The translations under genes and the position numbers were made by a program. A stretch of 64,000 nt of DNA, taken from NCBI GenBank assembly GCA_016125425.1, contig WGLT01000003.1:1-64000 (forward strand). Reading direction: 5' to 3'. The notes below the pieces were generated by a model. It had not been told where the DNA came from and did no database searches. It saw only the letters and a list, made by a program, of their open reading frames with translations. Positions 26,010 through 35,196 of the stretch are shown here, piece by piece; position 1 is the first letter of the stretch, and every line of letters begins with the position of its first letter. The stretch is from Alphaproteobacteria bacterium. GTDB lineage: Bacteria > Pseudomonadota > Alphaproteobacteria > Caulobacterales > Parvularculaceae.

Positions 26010-28183
26010 ATGGGGAAGGGATTGGGCCTTCTTGGATGCGCTTCGGCGGCGGCCGTAATGGCTGCGCTCGCCGTTCCCGATGCGATCGCGCAAGAAAAGA
26101 ACAACGAGTCAACTTCTACTGAAAGGGCGGCGGCGACGGTGACGATGGACGATCCGATGCTGGCTCCCTGGACGGGGCCGTTCGGTGGCGTTCCGCCGTT
26201 CGACAAGGTTGACACGGCGAAATTCGTCCCGGCGTTCGAGGCCGCCTTCGTCGCAGGCAAGGCCGAAATTGACGTGATTACCTCAAACCCGGAACCGGCG
26301 AACTTTGAGAATACGATAGCGGCGCTCGAAGACGCCGGTCGTCCCCTGGGGAGGCTGCAAACGCTCTTTGGCGTTTATGACTCGACGATGAGCACCGGCG
26401 ATATGCCGAAAATCGCCGGAGAGGTCTATCCGAAGCTCGCCGCCTATTATGCTCGATCGCCCAGAACGCCGCGCTCTTCAAGCGTGTTGAGGCTGTGTAC
26501 AAGGGCAAGTCGTTCAAGAAATTGAACAAGGTCCAGCAGCGGCTTGTCGAAAACGACTACAAGCAATTCGTCCGCAATGGCGTCAATCTCAATCAGGACG
26601 ACAAGGCGAAACTGTCGGACATCAATCAACGGCTCGCAAAGCTTTACAATGACTTCTCCCAAAATGTGCTCGCGGACGAGGCGGGTTACATAACCTGGAT
26701 TACGAACAAGAAGGATCTCGCGGGACTGCCCGACTCTGTTGTCGCCGCCATGGCGAGCGCGGCGAAGGAGCACGGCAAGCCCGGCCAATGGGCGGTCACC
26801 AATACGCGCTCGTCGATGGATCCGTTCCTGACCTATGCGGATAATCGCGAACTGCGGAAAAAGGTTTGGACGAACTATTACAATCGCGGCGATAATGGCG
26901 GCGAGCACGATAACAATGCGATTATCGCCGAGATATTGAAGCTTCGCGCCGCGAAGGCCAAGCTTCTCGGTTTCCCGACATATGCGCATTGGAAGCTTGA
27001 ACCGGAAATGGCGAAGACGCCGGAAAACGCCATGAAGCTGATGATGGCCGTATGGCCGAAGGCCGTCGAACGGGTTCGCGAAGAAGTCGCGGACATGCAG
27101 AAGATCGCGGACGCCGAAGGAAAAGGCGTTATGATCGAGCCTTGGGACTATCGTTATTACGCCGAGAAGGCGCGCAAAGCGAAATACGACCTCGATATGA
27201 ATGAGGTGAAGCCGTATCTGCAACTGGACAAACTGCGCGACGCGATGATGTGGGCGGCGGGACGGCTCTACGGCCTGCAATTCAAGCCGATTTCAGGCGT
27301 GCCTGTCTATCACGGCGATATGCAAGTGTATGAAGTTCTCGACGCCAAGGGCGGACATAAAGGCCTGTGGTACTTCGATCCCTATGCGCGCGCAGGAAAG
27401 CAGTCCGGCGCCTGGATGAACGCCTACCGCACGCAGGAGAAGTTCAAGAGCGACGTTACCCCCATCGTCTCGAACAATTCGAATTTCGTCAAAACCGAGC
27501 ACGGCCAGCCGGTGCTTATTTCGTGGGACGACGCCACGACCATGTTCCATGAGTTCGGCCATGCGATTCATGGCCTCATGTCGGACGTCGAATATCCGTC
27601 GCAAGCCGGAACAAGCGTTCCGCGAGATTTCGTGGAATTCCCATCGCAGTTGAACGAACACTGGCTGATGACGCCGGAGATTCTTCAAAATTATCTGGTC
27701 AACTATAAGACGGGCGAGCCGATGCCGGACGCGCTTGTCGAGAAAATCAAGAAGGCGAAGACGTTCAACCAGGGATTCATTACGGTTGAATATCTCGCAG
27801 CCGCCATCGTTGACATGAAAGCCCATCTGGCCGGCGATGCGGATATCGACGCTGACCGCTTCGAGCGGGAGACGCTGGAATCGATCGGTATGCCGAAGGA
27901 AATCGTCATGCGGCATCGCATGCCGCAATTCCAGCATATCTTCTCCGGCGACGGCTATTCCGCAGGCTATTACAGCTATTTGTGGGCGGACGCGTTGACC
28001 GCCGACGCGGCCGAGGCTTTCGAGAAAGCAGGAATGTACGATCCGGAGACGGCCAGGCGCTATGCCGACTGCATCCTGTCCAAGGGCGATACGATCGCTC
28101 AGGACGAGGAATTTCGCTGCTTTATGGGCCGCGACGTCGACACCAATGCGCTCTTGAGGGATCGCGGTTTCCCGGTAGACTGA
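26010..28183 (+). pseudogene. Exported M3 family peptidase (Dcp-like), split by a one-base frameshift
   Basis: The reading frame from ATG 26010 (GGGGAG upstream; signal peptide CASAAAVMAALAVPDAIA) encodes the M3 N-terminus as far as YPKLAAYY at about 26450. It then runs off to a stop at 26525 (171 residues). From 26453 the family sequence resumes in another frame, SIAQNAALFKRVEAVYKGKS, and continues to 28183. It includes the zinc motif HEFGHAIH and the C-terminal M3 signature region. Restoring one base between 26450 and 26453 gives one 724-residue protein, normal for a peptidyl-dipeptidase Dcp. There is no homopolymer at the break. The rest is undamaged, so an assembly error or a very recent mutation is likely; programmed shifting is less so. 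Confidence 0.88.
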
Positions 28184-28188
28184 CAGGA

Positions 28189-28494
28189 ATGACGATCAAG
28201 GCGTCAATTTTCGCAGTCGCCGTCCTTGCGGCGGCGACTGCCGAAGCGTCCTCCGGAGGACGCGGCTACGAAGACGCCGTATCCTGCAAAGCGCTGTCAG
28301 AGCTCGCCTCGAATGTCGGAGACGAGGACAGCAAGATCGCGATCGCCAATATCGACGCAAAAATCACCGAAAACGGCTCTCCGGGCCAGGCGAGCGCCGA
28401 TGTTCAGTATGCGCGCTTGAACTGGCGGGCATCGTCCGATCTTGCGACGTTGCAATCCGAATGGCGAAAATGCGTCGCAGCGTGGAAAGATTAA
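28189..28494 (+). CDS. Hypothetical small secreted protein
   Basis: A 101-residue protein has a signal peptide (KASIFAVAVLAAATAEA). The mature domain of about 80 residues carries two cysteines (DAVSCKALSEL and EWRKCVAAWKD), suggesting a single disulfide. AGGA precedes the ATG. It starts 5 bp after the M3 peptidase stop, so it is probably co-transcribed with it. No family was recognised. Confidence 0.7.
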   Translation: MTIKASIFAVAVLAAATAEASSGGRGYEDAVSCKALSELASNVGDEDSKIAIANIDAKITENGSPGQASADVQYARLNWRASSDLATLQSEWRKCVAAWKD

Positions 28495-28507
28495 ACGGAA
28501 GCGCGGG

Positions 28508-29542
28508 CTACCAGTCCAGAATGACCTTTCCCGACTGGCCAGACCGCATCACGTCAAATCCTTTCTGATAATCTGCGATAGGAAAGTGATGGGTGATGAT
28601 GGGGTTCAGATCGAGTCCGGCCTGCAACAGCGCGCTCATCTTGTACCAGGTCTCGAACATGCGCCGGCCATAGATGCCCTTAATCTCGAGCCCCTTGAAA
28701 ATAACCTTGTCCCAATCAATTCCGGCGCCGTTCGGCATGATTCCGAGCATGGCGATCCGCCCGCCATGGTTCATCGTCTCCAGCATCGACGCGAAGGCCG
28801 CCGGAACGCCGGACATTTCGAGTCCGACGTCGAAGCCTTCGGTCATGCCGAGATCCGCCATGACATCGCGAAGATTTGTGTTGGAGACATTGACGGCGCG
28901 GGTCGCGCCCATCTTCTTCGCGAGGCCCAGCCGATAGTCGTTGACGTCCGTGATCACGACATGCCTGGCGCCGACAAATCGCGCGACTGCTGCGGCCATA
29001 ACGCCGATCGGGCCGGCTCCGGTGATGAGAACGTCTTCGCCGACCAGATCGAAGGCGAGCGCGGTGTGCACCGCGTTGCCGAACGGGTCGAATATCGCGC
29101 CGAGCGCGTCCGGAATCCCGTCGGAAAGTTTGTAGACGTTAAACGCCGGCACGGAGACATATTCGGCGAATGCGCCGGGCCGGTTGACGCCGATTCCCAC
29201 CGTATTGCGGCAAAGATGACGCTGGCCGGCGCGGCAGTTCCGGCAATAGCCGCAAGTGACGTGGCCTTCGGCGGATACGCGGTCGCCGATCTTCAGTCCG
29301 GAGTGTTCGGGGTGGACTTCGGAACCGATATCGACGACCTCGCCCATGAATTCATGGCCCACGGCCATCGGCACCGGGATGGTCTTCTGCGCCCAGGCGT
29401 CCCAGTTATAGATGTGAACGTCAGTCCCGCAGATCGCCGACTTTTTCACCTTGATCAAAACATCATTGGGGCCGATTTCGGGTTTGGCGATCTCGGCGAT
29501 CCAAATGCCTTTTTCGGGTTTGGCTTTGATCAACGCTTTCAT
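28508..29542 (-). CDS. tdh: L-threonine 3-dehydrogenase
   Basis: A 344-residue zinc-dependent medium-chain dehydrogenase that oxidises L-threonine to 2-amino-3-ketobutyrate with NAD. Catalytic zinc ligands lie in [11 protein letters not shown] and [10 protein letters not shown]. Structural zinc cysteines are in [15 protein letters not shown]. The Rossmann motif is [18 protein letters not shown]. The Tdh-typical N-terminus [15 protein letters not shown] fixes the start at 29542. The partner Kbl is absent from the window. Its start overlaps the stop of a small upstream gene by ATGA. Confidence 0.95.
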   Translation of the reverse strand: MKALIKAKPEKGIWIAEIAKPEIGPNDVLIKVKKSAICGTDVHIYNWDAWAQKTIPVPMAVGHEFMGEVVDIGSEVHPEHSGLKIGDRVSAEGHVTCGYCRNCRAGQRHLCRNTVGIGVNRPGAFAEYVSVPAFNVYKLSDGIPDALGAIFDPFGNAVHTALAFDLVGEDVLITGAGPIGVMAAAVARFVGARHVVITDVNDYRLGLAKKMGATRAVNVSNTNLRDVMADLGMTEGFDVGLEMSGVPAAFASMLETMNHGGRIAMLGIMPNGAGIDWDKVIFKGLEIKGIYGRRMFETWYKMSALLQAGLDLNPIITHHFPIADYQKGFDVMRSGQSGKVILDW

Positions 29543-29868
29543 GAAGGAGCGCCCTGGCTGAGGATTTCGAGTTTGAGATAGTTTTGCGGCGCGACGAGGA
29601 ACGCGATCATTGCAAGGAACGGCGCCCATGCCGCGTCGGCGATGCGGTTGCTAACGCGGATTTTCGCTCCCGGATACAGCCTCGTCGCATCCAGCGCATT
29701 GCTCTTCGCCCAGTCCATGTGCGCGGTGATTGCTCGCGCGCCGTCGGGGATCACAATCTCTTTGGTTTCGCCTGCGCGCAAATAGGCGGCCAGCCGGCCG
29801 TCCGCCTTGACGAGATAGGCGCGGGCGCTGTCGGCGGACTGCTTCGGACGACTGAGAGTGATCTTCAT
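29539..29868 (-). CDS. Hypothetical small protein with C-terminal membrane segment
   Basis: A 109-residue protein has a soluble N-terminal part ([20 protein letters not shown], containing [17 protein letters not shown]) and a hydrophobic C-terminal helix ([17 protein letters not shown]). No family was recognised. An upstream ATG at 29898 is also possible; neither start has a strong ribosome-binding site. The stop overlaps the tdh start by four bases, so the pair is translationally coupled. Confidence 0.65.
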   Translation of the reverse strand: MKITLSRPKQSADSARAYLVKADGRLAAYLRAGETKEIVIPDGARAITAHMDWAKSNALDATRLYPGAKIRVSNRIADAAWAPFLAMIAFLVAPQNYLKLEILSQGAPS

Positions 29869-29916
29869 GGCGTTGAGTTCGCGATCGCGGAGGCGCATAG
29901 CACGACTGACCGGCGT

Positions 29917-30915
29917 CTAGCCAAGCAATTCGACGGCTTTCGGCGCGAAATAGGTGATGACGCCGTCAGCGCCGGCCCGTTTGATCGACGTCAACGCCTC
30001 CATCATCACCCGATCGCCGTCAAGCCAGCCATTCTGCGCCGCCGCCATGATCATGGCGTATTCGCCTGAAACCTGGAATGCGAAAGTGGGGACCTTGAAC
30101 GTGTCTTTCACCCGACGGACGATATCGAGATAGGGCAGGGCCGGTTTGACCATCACGCTATCGGCGCCTTCCGAGATATCGAGCGCGACCTCGCGAAGCG
30201 CTTCGTCGGAATTTGCAGGGTCCATCTGGTAAGTGCGCTTGTCGCCTTTCAGGACCCCGGAGGACCCGATCGCGTCGCGGTATGGCCCGTAAAACCCTGA
30301 GGCGTATTTGGCCGCGTAAGCCATGATCTGGGTGTTGTGTAATCCTTCGGCGTCAAGCGCGGCCCGAATGGCGCCGACCCGCCCGTCCATCATGTCCGAG
30401 GGAGCGATGATGTCGTAACCGGCCCGCGCCTCCGCGACCGCCTGGCGGGTCAGCAACTCCACGGTTTCATCATTGACGATTTCGCCGTCGCGCATAAGGC
30501 CGTCATGGCCATGATCCGTATAGGGATCAAGCGCCACGTCGGCCATCAGGCCGACTTCTGGGACCGCGTCCTTGATCGTCCGCGCCGCACGGCACATCAA
30601 ATTGTCGGGGTCCGCGGCGAGCGCCGCGTCGGCGCTTCTTTCCTCCCGCCCGGTATAGGGGAAGAGCGCAAGGGCCGGCACGCCCGCCGCGCGCGCTTCC
30701 CGGGCCGCCTCGACGGCTTTATCTATCGACAGGCGGCAGACGCCGGGCATGGAGGCGACGGGCTCGCGGATCGATTCGCCATCGCGGATGACGATCGCCC
30801 AGATCAAATCCGACGGACACAGCCGGTTCTCGGCGACGAGTCGACGCGACCAGTCCGTCATGCGCAGACGACGCATTCTCGTCGCCGGAAACCGCTGAAA
30901 TGCTGCAGAAGTCAT
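29917..30915 (-). CDS. hemB: Delta-aminolevulinic acid dehydratase (HemB)
   Basis: A 332-residue porphobilinogen synthase, joining two aminolevulinate molecules in haem and cobalamin synthesis. Active-site lysines lie in SDSVMVKPALPYLD-type sequence and near GFYGPYRDA. The metal-site region reads DVALDPYTDHGHDG, with Asp or Ala where zinc-type enzymes have Cys, so it belongs to the non-zinc, magnesium-type group common in alphaproteobacteria. GGAAG precedes ATG 30915. It is divergent from the LdtR-like regulator gene. Confidence 0.96.
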   Translation of the reverse strand: MTSAAFQRFPATRMRRLRMTDWSRRLVAENRLCPSDLIWAIVIRDGESIREPVASMPGVCRLSIDKAVEAAREARAAGVPALALFPYTGREERSADAALAADPDNLMCRAARTIKDAVPEVGLMADVALDPYTDHGHDGLMRDGEIVNDETVELLTRQAVAEARAGYDIIAPSDMMDGRVGAIRAALDAEGLHNTQIMAYAAKYASGFYGPYRDAIGSSGVLKGDKRTYQMDPANSDEALREVALDISEGADSVMVKPALPYLDIVRRVKDTFKVPTFAFQVSGEYAMIMAAAQNGWLDGDRVMMEALTSIKRAGADGVITYFAPKAVELLG

Positions 30916-30973
30916 CGTCTGTCTTCCTTTGGGACAGATCGTACCGTCCCTGTTCGATAATGGCACTCTCTAA

Positions 30974-30989
30974 AATTTGACTTCAAATT
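30974..30989. promoter_or_regulatory. Inverted repeat, candidate MarR-type operator
   Basis: AATTTG-ACTT-CAAATT is a perfect palindrome with 6-bp arms in the hemB-ldtR divergent intergenic region. MarR-family proteins often bind such sites near their own genes. The factor is inferred from position only. Confidence 0.45.
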
Positions 30990-31001
30990 GAACGGTCCGG
31001 C

Positions 31002-31040
31002 TTAACGGCGCTTTAGAGGTTCATGGCTACAAGATGAACC
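31002..31040. promoter_or_regulatory. CtrA-like near-match and inverted repeat upstream of ldtR
   Basis: TTAA-CGGCGCT-TTAG at 31002-31016 differs by one base from the CtrA box TTAA-N7-TTAA. Immediately downstream GGTTCAT (31018-31024) and ATGAACC (31034-31040) form a perfect 7-bp inverted repeat with a 9-nt gap. Both lie within 65 bp of the ldtR start. Protein identity is inference. Confidence 0.35.
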
Positions 31041-31065
31041 CGAGCAGGTTGCGTGAGGCTTTAAC

Positions 31066-31602
31066 ATGGCGGTCCACCAGGGGGCGAGAAAGAGCGAAAT
31101 GATCGGCTATGAGCCGAACGGCGCGGCGAACGCAAGCGCTGAAGATCTTCGTTCTTCATATCTTCAACTTCTTCATCTGGTGGAGCGGCTTCACCGTCAG
31201 CTTCTCGACGTCATCAAGGACGAACTTGAGCGTCTCGGCCAGACTGACATCAATTCGGTTCAGGCTCTGCTCCTTTACAATATCGGCGACTCCGAGCTGA
31301 CGCCCGGCGAGCTTCGTTCGCGCGGCCACTATCTCGGCTCCAATGTCTCCTACAACCTCAAGCAGCTGATCGACAAAGGCTATATCCGGGATCAACGCTC
31401 GAATGTGGACCGACGCTCGAAGCGCGTCTCCCTGACGCAGGCGGGCCTTGAGGTCCGCGACCGGCTCGCCGCCCTTTATGACCGGCAGTTGGGGTCGGTC
31501 GAACAGGTGGGCGGCGTCGACATCGCTCTTGTCGAAACCACCAACAAGACGCTTCAGCGCCTGGAGCGGTTCTGGGCCGATCAGGTTCGCTTCCGTCTCT
31601 AG
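31066..31602 (+). CDS. ldtR: LdtR-like MarR family transcriptional regulator
   Basis: A 178-residue winged-helix protein. The recognition region reads LTPGELRSRGHYLGSNVSYN and is followed by the wing RDQRSNVDRRSKRVSLTQAG. The layout and the flanking helices (SYLQLLHLVERLHRQLLDVI) resemble LdtR of Hyphomicrobiales, which controls an L,D-transpeptidase gene. No such target is in this window. GAGG precedes ATG 31066. Two inverted repeats in the upstream region suggest autoregulation. Confidence 0.82.
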   Translation: MAVHQGARKSEMIGYEPNGAANASAEDLRSSYLQLLHLVERLHRQLLDVIKDELERLGQTDINSVQALLLYNIGDSELTPGELRSRGHYLGSNVSYNLKQLIDKGYIRDQRSNVDRRSKRVSLTQAGLEVRDRLAALYDRQLGSVEQVGGVDIALVETTNKTLQRLERFWADQVRFRL

Positions 31603-31996
31603 GCGCGGGCCGCGTTTTTGCGAATCATTCTTAATTTCTGACCGCGGTCCGAAAGCGCCGGCCCGAAGCGCCCTGATTCGCGCGAAGTATTTTTAAAGTA
31701 TTCACGAAATAAGAGAAGATTGCTCTCCAGGCGAGAAAGCGCGTTGCTTTCTGTTATTCTCCGTAAGGGGAGAATTAGCGGAGCAACCGTTCCTTACACC
31801 AAGTTTGTATTCGGGCCTGCGTCCGAAAATCTTGATGCGGATCGCCGGCGAACAATGTCAGCATCGTGTGCGTCTTCGAGCCACGCTTATTAAAGTCTCG
31901 CAAAGCGCGAGATTTAATCGCATAAAGAAAACTCCTGACGGCGGGCGCGACGGAAGATTTGCGCTTCAATGGGTATGTTAAGGCGCAACGGGCGCG
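31603..31996. other. Intergenic region between convergent ldtR and mucR
   Basis: About 390 bp without a supportable gene; a 64-codon open frame on the minus strand has no ribosome-binding site. ATTCTCC (31756-31762) and GGAGAAT (31769-31775) form a perfect 7-bp inverted repeat with a 6-nt loop. The segment 31680-31720 is AT-rich (AAGTATTTTTAAAGTATTC). A transcription end for both flanking genes would be expected here, but no textbook terminator is visible. Confidence 0.4.
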
Positions 31997-32476
31997 CTAG
32001 GCGGCTCTTTTCGATCGCGTACGCTTTTTCGAGGCTTTTGCAGGCGCCGCTTTGCGGCCGCTTCCGGCGCGGGCGGTGCCCAGGCCGATCTGCTTTGCGA
32101 AATCCGACCGACGCTTCGCATAATTGGGAGCGACCATCGGATAATCCGCGGGAAGTCCCCATTTTCTGCGGTAATCTTCAGGGGAAAGGCCGTATTGAGT
32201 ACGCAAATAGCGCTTCAGCATTTTGAGTTTTTTGCCATCCTCGAGGCAGATGATGTAGTCGGGAGTAATCGACTTCTTCACGGGCACCGCCGGCTCCTGG
32301 CTGCCGGCGCTCGCTGTGCCTCCTTTAGCGAGCGCCCTGACAGCATCATGGACCTCTTGCAGAAGCGCGGGCAGTTTGTCTGCGGGAACTGAATTGTTGC
32401 TCACAAACGCCGCCACGATGTCTGTCGCGAGGTGAAGGGTCTCACCCGCGTCGAGGCCATTAATCTCTTCAACCAT
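31997..32476 (-). CDS. mucR: MucR/Ros family transcriptional regulator
   Basis: A 159-residue regulator. The Ros/MucR DNA-binding region is ITPDYIICLEDGKKLKMLKR followed by YLRTQYGLSPEDYRRKWGLP and YPMVAPNYAKRRSDFAKQIG, with a Lys/Arg-rich tail (KASKKRTRSKRAA). In Ros the zinc ligands are C-x2-C and two His. Here only the first Cys remains and the other positions are Asp, Tyr and Gln/Tyr, so the finger is probably zinc-free, as known for some Mesorhizobium homologues. AAGGAG precedes the ATG. MucR proteins act as H-NS-like regulators of AT-rich promoters. Confidence 0.93.
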   Translation of the reverse strand: MVEEINGLDAGETLHLATDIVAAFVSNNSVPADKLPALLQEVHDAVRALAKGGTASAGSQEPAVPVKKSITPDYIICLEDGKKLKMLKRYLRTQYGLSPEDYRRKWGLPADYPMVAPNYAKRRSDFAKQIGLGTARAGSGRKAAPAKASKKRTRSKRAA

Positions 32477-32915
32477 TTTTATATTCTCCTTCGAGGAAGC
32501 ATACCCCTGTTGGCGGGGCCCTTCTAATCTCGAATTGTCGCTAGATCGAGTCGTGCGTTCCGTCGCCGACTACGATCGATAAGTCCGCGTTGGCTTCGGC
32601 GCGGACGATTCAGTCGGCCATTCAGCTGTGAAGATGTTTAGCATAAAACAAAACAAAATTAAAAGATAGTTGAGGTTTTAATTATTGGAAATCGTGATCG
32701 CGCAAAACGAGAGCTGATAGCGGAAACTTTTTAACGTCAATTTCTGGCGAACATACATAAAAACAAACAGCGCGTTACAAGTTGTCACACTCTGCCGCGT
32801 CGAGCCCGCGATTGTCGCCGCATTGCGGGCGAAGGGGACGCCGCGTATAGGGAACCGAGCCCGCCGGGCGGACCCCCGGCGCTGGCCGCGGACCACCCCG
32901 AGGAGCCTGAATCAC
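32477..32915. promoter_or_regulatory. Divergent mucR-glyA intergenic region with AT-rich tract
   Basis: About 440 bp without genes. The segment at 32635-32775 is strongly AT-rich against a GC-rich background, with runs such as AAACAAAACAAAATTAAAAG and GGTTTTAATTATTGG. It lies upstream of mucR. MucR-type proteins bind AT-rich DNA with T-A steps and are commonly autoregulated, so this is a likely autoregulatory target. The right end (32820-32915) is GC-rich and leads into glyA. Confidence 0.5.
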
Positions 32916-34202
32916 ATGAGCGTAACCGCCGCCGAAATCCGGCGCCAATCAGACAGCCCGCTCGAGGCGGCCGATCCAGAGGTTTTCGCCGCGATCGGCG
33001 GAGAGCTTCGACGTCAGCAGAGCCAGATTGAGCTCATCGCATCGGAGAATATTGTCTCCCGGGCGGTGCTGGAGGCCCAAGGATCGGTTCTCACCAACAA
33101 ATATGCGGAAGGCTATCCGGGCCGACGCTACTATGGCGGCTGCGAGTTCGTCGACGAGGTGGAAGAACTCGCGATCGAACGCGCAAAAAGGCTGTTTGAT
33201 TGCGCGGAAGCGATCGTCCAGCCGCATTCCGGCAGCCAGGCGAACCAATGCGTCTTTATGGCTTTGATGAAGCCGGGCGACACCTTTCTCGGCATGGATT
33301 TGTCGGCTGGCGGCCATCTGACCCATGGAAGCAAGGCGAACCAATCCGGCAAATGGTTCAACGCCGTTCATTACGGCGTGAGGCGCGAAGACGGCAGAAT
33401 CGATTTTGAAGACGTGGCGCGTCAGGCGGAGCGCCACAAGCCGAAGGTGATCATCGCCGGCGGCAGCGCCTATTCCCGCATCATTGATTTCAAGATGTTC
33501 AGGGAGATTGCGGACTCCGTCGGCGCGACTCTCATGGTCGACATGGCCCACTTCGCCGGCTTGGTGGCGGGGGGCGTCTATCCCAATCCGCTGGATCACG
33601 CGCATGTCGTCACGAGCACGACTCACAAGACGCTGCGGGGCCCGCGCGGCGGTCTCGTGCTTTCGAACGATCCGGATATAGCGAAAAAAGTCCGCTCGGC
33701 GTTGTTCCCGGGTCTCCAGGGCGGACCGCTTATGCATGTCATTGCGGCCAAAGCCGTCGCGTTCGGAGAAGCGCTCCATCCCTCGTTCAGACAATACGCC
33801 AAGGCTGTGGTCGCGAATGCGCAGGCGCTGGCGAGCGTGTTGGCGGAGGCCGGCTACGCCGTCGTCTCGGACGGGACGGACACCCATCTTGCGCTGATCG
33901 ATCTGCGGCCGAAGAACGTCAAAGGCAATGCGGCCGAGCAGAGCCTCGAGCGGGCGGGGATCACCTGCAACAAGAACGGCGTTCCCTTCGACGAGGAAAA
34001 GCCGACGATCACATCAGGCATTAGAATCGGCTCGCCGGCCGGCACCACGCGCGGGTTTGGCGTCGCGGAGTTTCGCGAAGTCGGCCATATGATGGCGGAA
34101 GTCCTCGACGGTCTCGCTGAAGGAGGCGATAATACGTCGCACGAACGCGCGGTGCGCGAGCGGGTCTCGGCGCTGACGGACCGCTTTCCGATCTATCGAT
34201 GA
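32916..34202 (+). CDS. glyA: Serine hydroxymethyltransferase
   Basis: A 428-residue PLP enzyme interconverting serine and glycine with tetrahydrofolate. Signatures: [32 protein letters not shown], the PLP-lysine region [16 protein letters not shown], and [15 protein letters not shown]. The ATG at 32916 (MSVTAAEI) follows AGGAG by about 11 nt. It is followed by nrdR, nusB and thiL on the same strand. Confidence 0.97.
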   Translation: MSVTAAEIRRQSDSPLEAADPEVFAAIGGELRRQQSQIELIASENIVSRAVLEAQGSVLTNKYAEGYPGRRYYGGCEFVDEVEELAIERAKRLFDCAEAIVQPHSGSQANQCVFMALMKPGDTFLGMDLSAGGHLTHGSKANQSGKWFNAVHYGVRREDGRIDFEDVARQAERHKPKVIIAGGSAYSRIIDFKMFREIADSVGATLMVDMAHFAGLVAGGVYPNPLDHAHVVTSTTHKTLRGPRGGLVLSNDPDIAKKVRSALFPGLQGGPLMHVIAAKAVAFGEALHPSFRQYAKAVVANAQALASVLAEAGYAVVSDGTDTHLALIDLRPKNVKGNAAEQSLERAGITCNKNGVPFDEEKPTITSGIRIGSPAGTTRGFGVAEFREVGHMMAEVLDGLAEGGDNTSHERAVRERVSALTDRFPIYR

Positions 34203-34237
34203 TCGCACGGCGCTAGAGCTTCAGGAACGACGCCGTC

Positions 34238-34705
34238 ATGCGATGCCCGTTCTGCGGATGTGAAGACACCCAAGTGAAGGACTCCAGGTCCGCAGAAGAC
34301 GGGTCGTCGATCCGTCGGCGCCGCCAGTGCGCGGCGTGCGGGGGCCGCTTTACGACCTTCGAGCGCGTGCAGCTTCGCGAACTCATCGTCGTCAAAAGCT
34401 CCGGACGCAAGGTCGCCTTTGATCGAGACAAGCTCGTTCGCTCGATTCTCGTCGCCACGCGCAAGCGAAACGTCGACCCTGAACGTATCGATCAAATGGT
34501 TTCCGGCGTCATCCGCCGGCTTGAAGCGACCGGCGACGCCGAGATCCCGTCGAAACTCATCGGCGAAATGGTGATGGAAGGCCTCGCCAATCTCGACGAT
34601 GTCGCTTATGTGCGCTACGCGTCCGTTTACAAGGATTTTCGCGAGGCGCGAGACTTCGAACAATTTCTGGGCGCGTTGGAAGGCGAAGAGCGCGAAAACG
34701 GCTGA
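34238..34705 (+). CDS. nrdR: Transcriptional repressor NrdR
   Basis: A 155-residue regulator of ribonucleotide reductase genes. The N-terminal zinc ribbon is CPFCGCED with CAACGGRF (two CxxC pairs), followed by an ATP-cone ([20 protein letters not shown]). Normal length. It binds dATP/ATP and NrdR boxes at nrd promoters; no nrd operon is in this window. It lies 35 bp after glyA. Confidence 0.97.
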   Translation: MRCPFCGCEDTQVKDSRSAEDGSSIRRRRQCAACGGRFTTFERVQLRELIVVKSSGRKVAFDRDKLVRSILVATRKRNVDPERIDQMVSGVIRRLEATGDAEIPSKLIGEMVMEGLANLDDVAYVRYASVYKDFREARDFEQFLGALEGEERENG

Positions 34706-34731
34706 CCGGCGCAGACGCCAGGGCTCACGAC

Positions 34732-35196
34732 ATGCAAAGAGCGGACAATCCAAGACGCGCGGCGGCGAGGCTGGCTGCGGTTCAGGCCCTCTATCAGATG
34801 GAGACGGCCGGCGCCGGCGTCGAAAGCGTGATTCTCGAATTCAACGCCCACCGCTTCGGAGGCGATCCGGATTCCGGCGTTTTGCATGACGCGGACACCG
34901 AATTCTTCGCCGACATCATCCGCGGCGTCATCGAATTGCAGCGGCGCATCGACACTGTCATCGAACGACACCTTGCGGACAAATGGCGCCTGGGACGGCT
35001 CGATGCGACAGCGAGAGCGATTTTGCGCGCCGGCGCCTATGAGCTCATTCGCCGGGAAGACGTGCCGTTTCGCGTCGTCATAGACGAATATGTGGAGATC
35101 GCGAATTCGTTTTTCGACGGAGAGGAGCCGAAATTCGTGAACGCGGTCCTGGACGGCGTGGCGCGAGAGACGAGGCGGGAAAAGACGGCGGGATAG
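34732..35196 (+). CDS. nusB: Transcription antitermination factor NusB
   Basis: A 154-residue all-helical RNA-binding protein of the rRNA antitermination complex. It starts [20 protein letters not shown] and contains [20 protein letters not shown] and [21 protein letters not shown] near the C-terminus, all typical of NusB. It starts 26 bp after nrdR and its TAG stop shares a base with the thiL GTG. In many relatives riboflavin genes sit between nrdR and nusB; here they do not. Confidence 0.96.
   Translation: MQRADNPRRAAARLAAVQALYQMETAGAGVESVILEFNAHRFGGDPDSGVLHDADTEFFADIIRGVIELQRRIDTVIERHLADKWRLGRLDATARAILRAGAYELIRREDVPFRVVIDEYVEIANSFFDGEEPKFVNAVLDGVARETRREKTAG

Noticed and set aside
25561-26112. 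183-codon minus-strand frame between purB and the M3 peptidase
   Set aside because: No ribosome-binding site, composition dominated by Arg, Ser and Pro, and it overlaps the start of the peptidase gene.
26450-26453. Programmed ribosomal frameshifting in the M3 peptidase
   Set aside because: No slippery heptamer or homopolymer and no obvious downstream stem; a sequencing error or simple mutation explains it better.
31775-31969. 64-codon minus-strand frame downstream of mucR
   Set aside because: No ribosome-binding site, no recognisable motif, and it lies in a region with regulatory-looking repeats; could be revisited with expression data.
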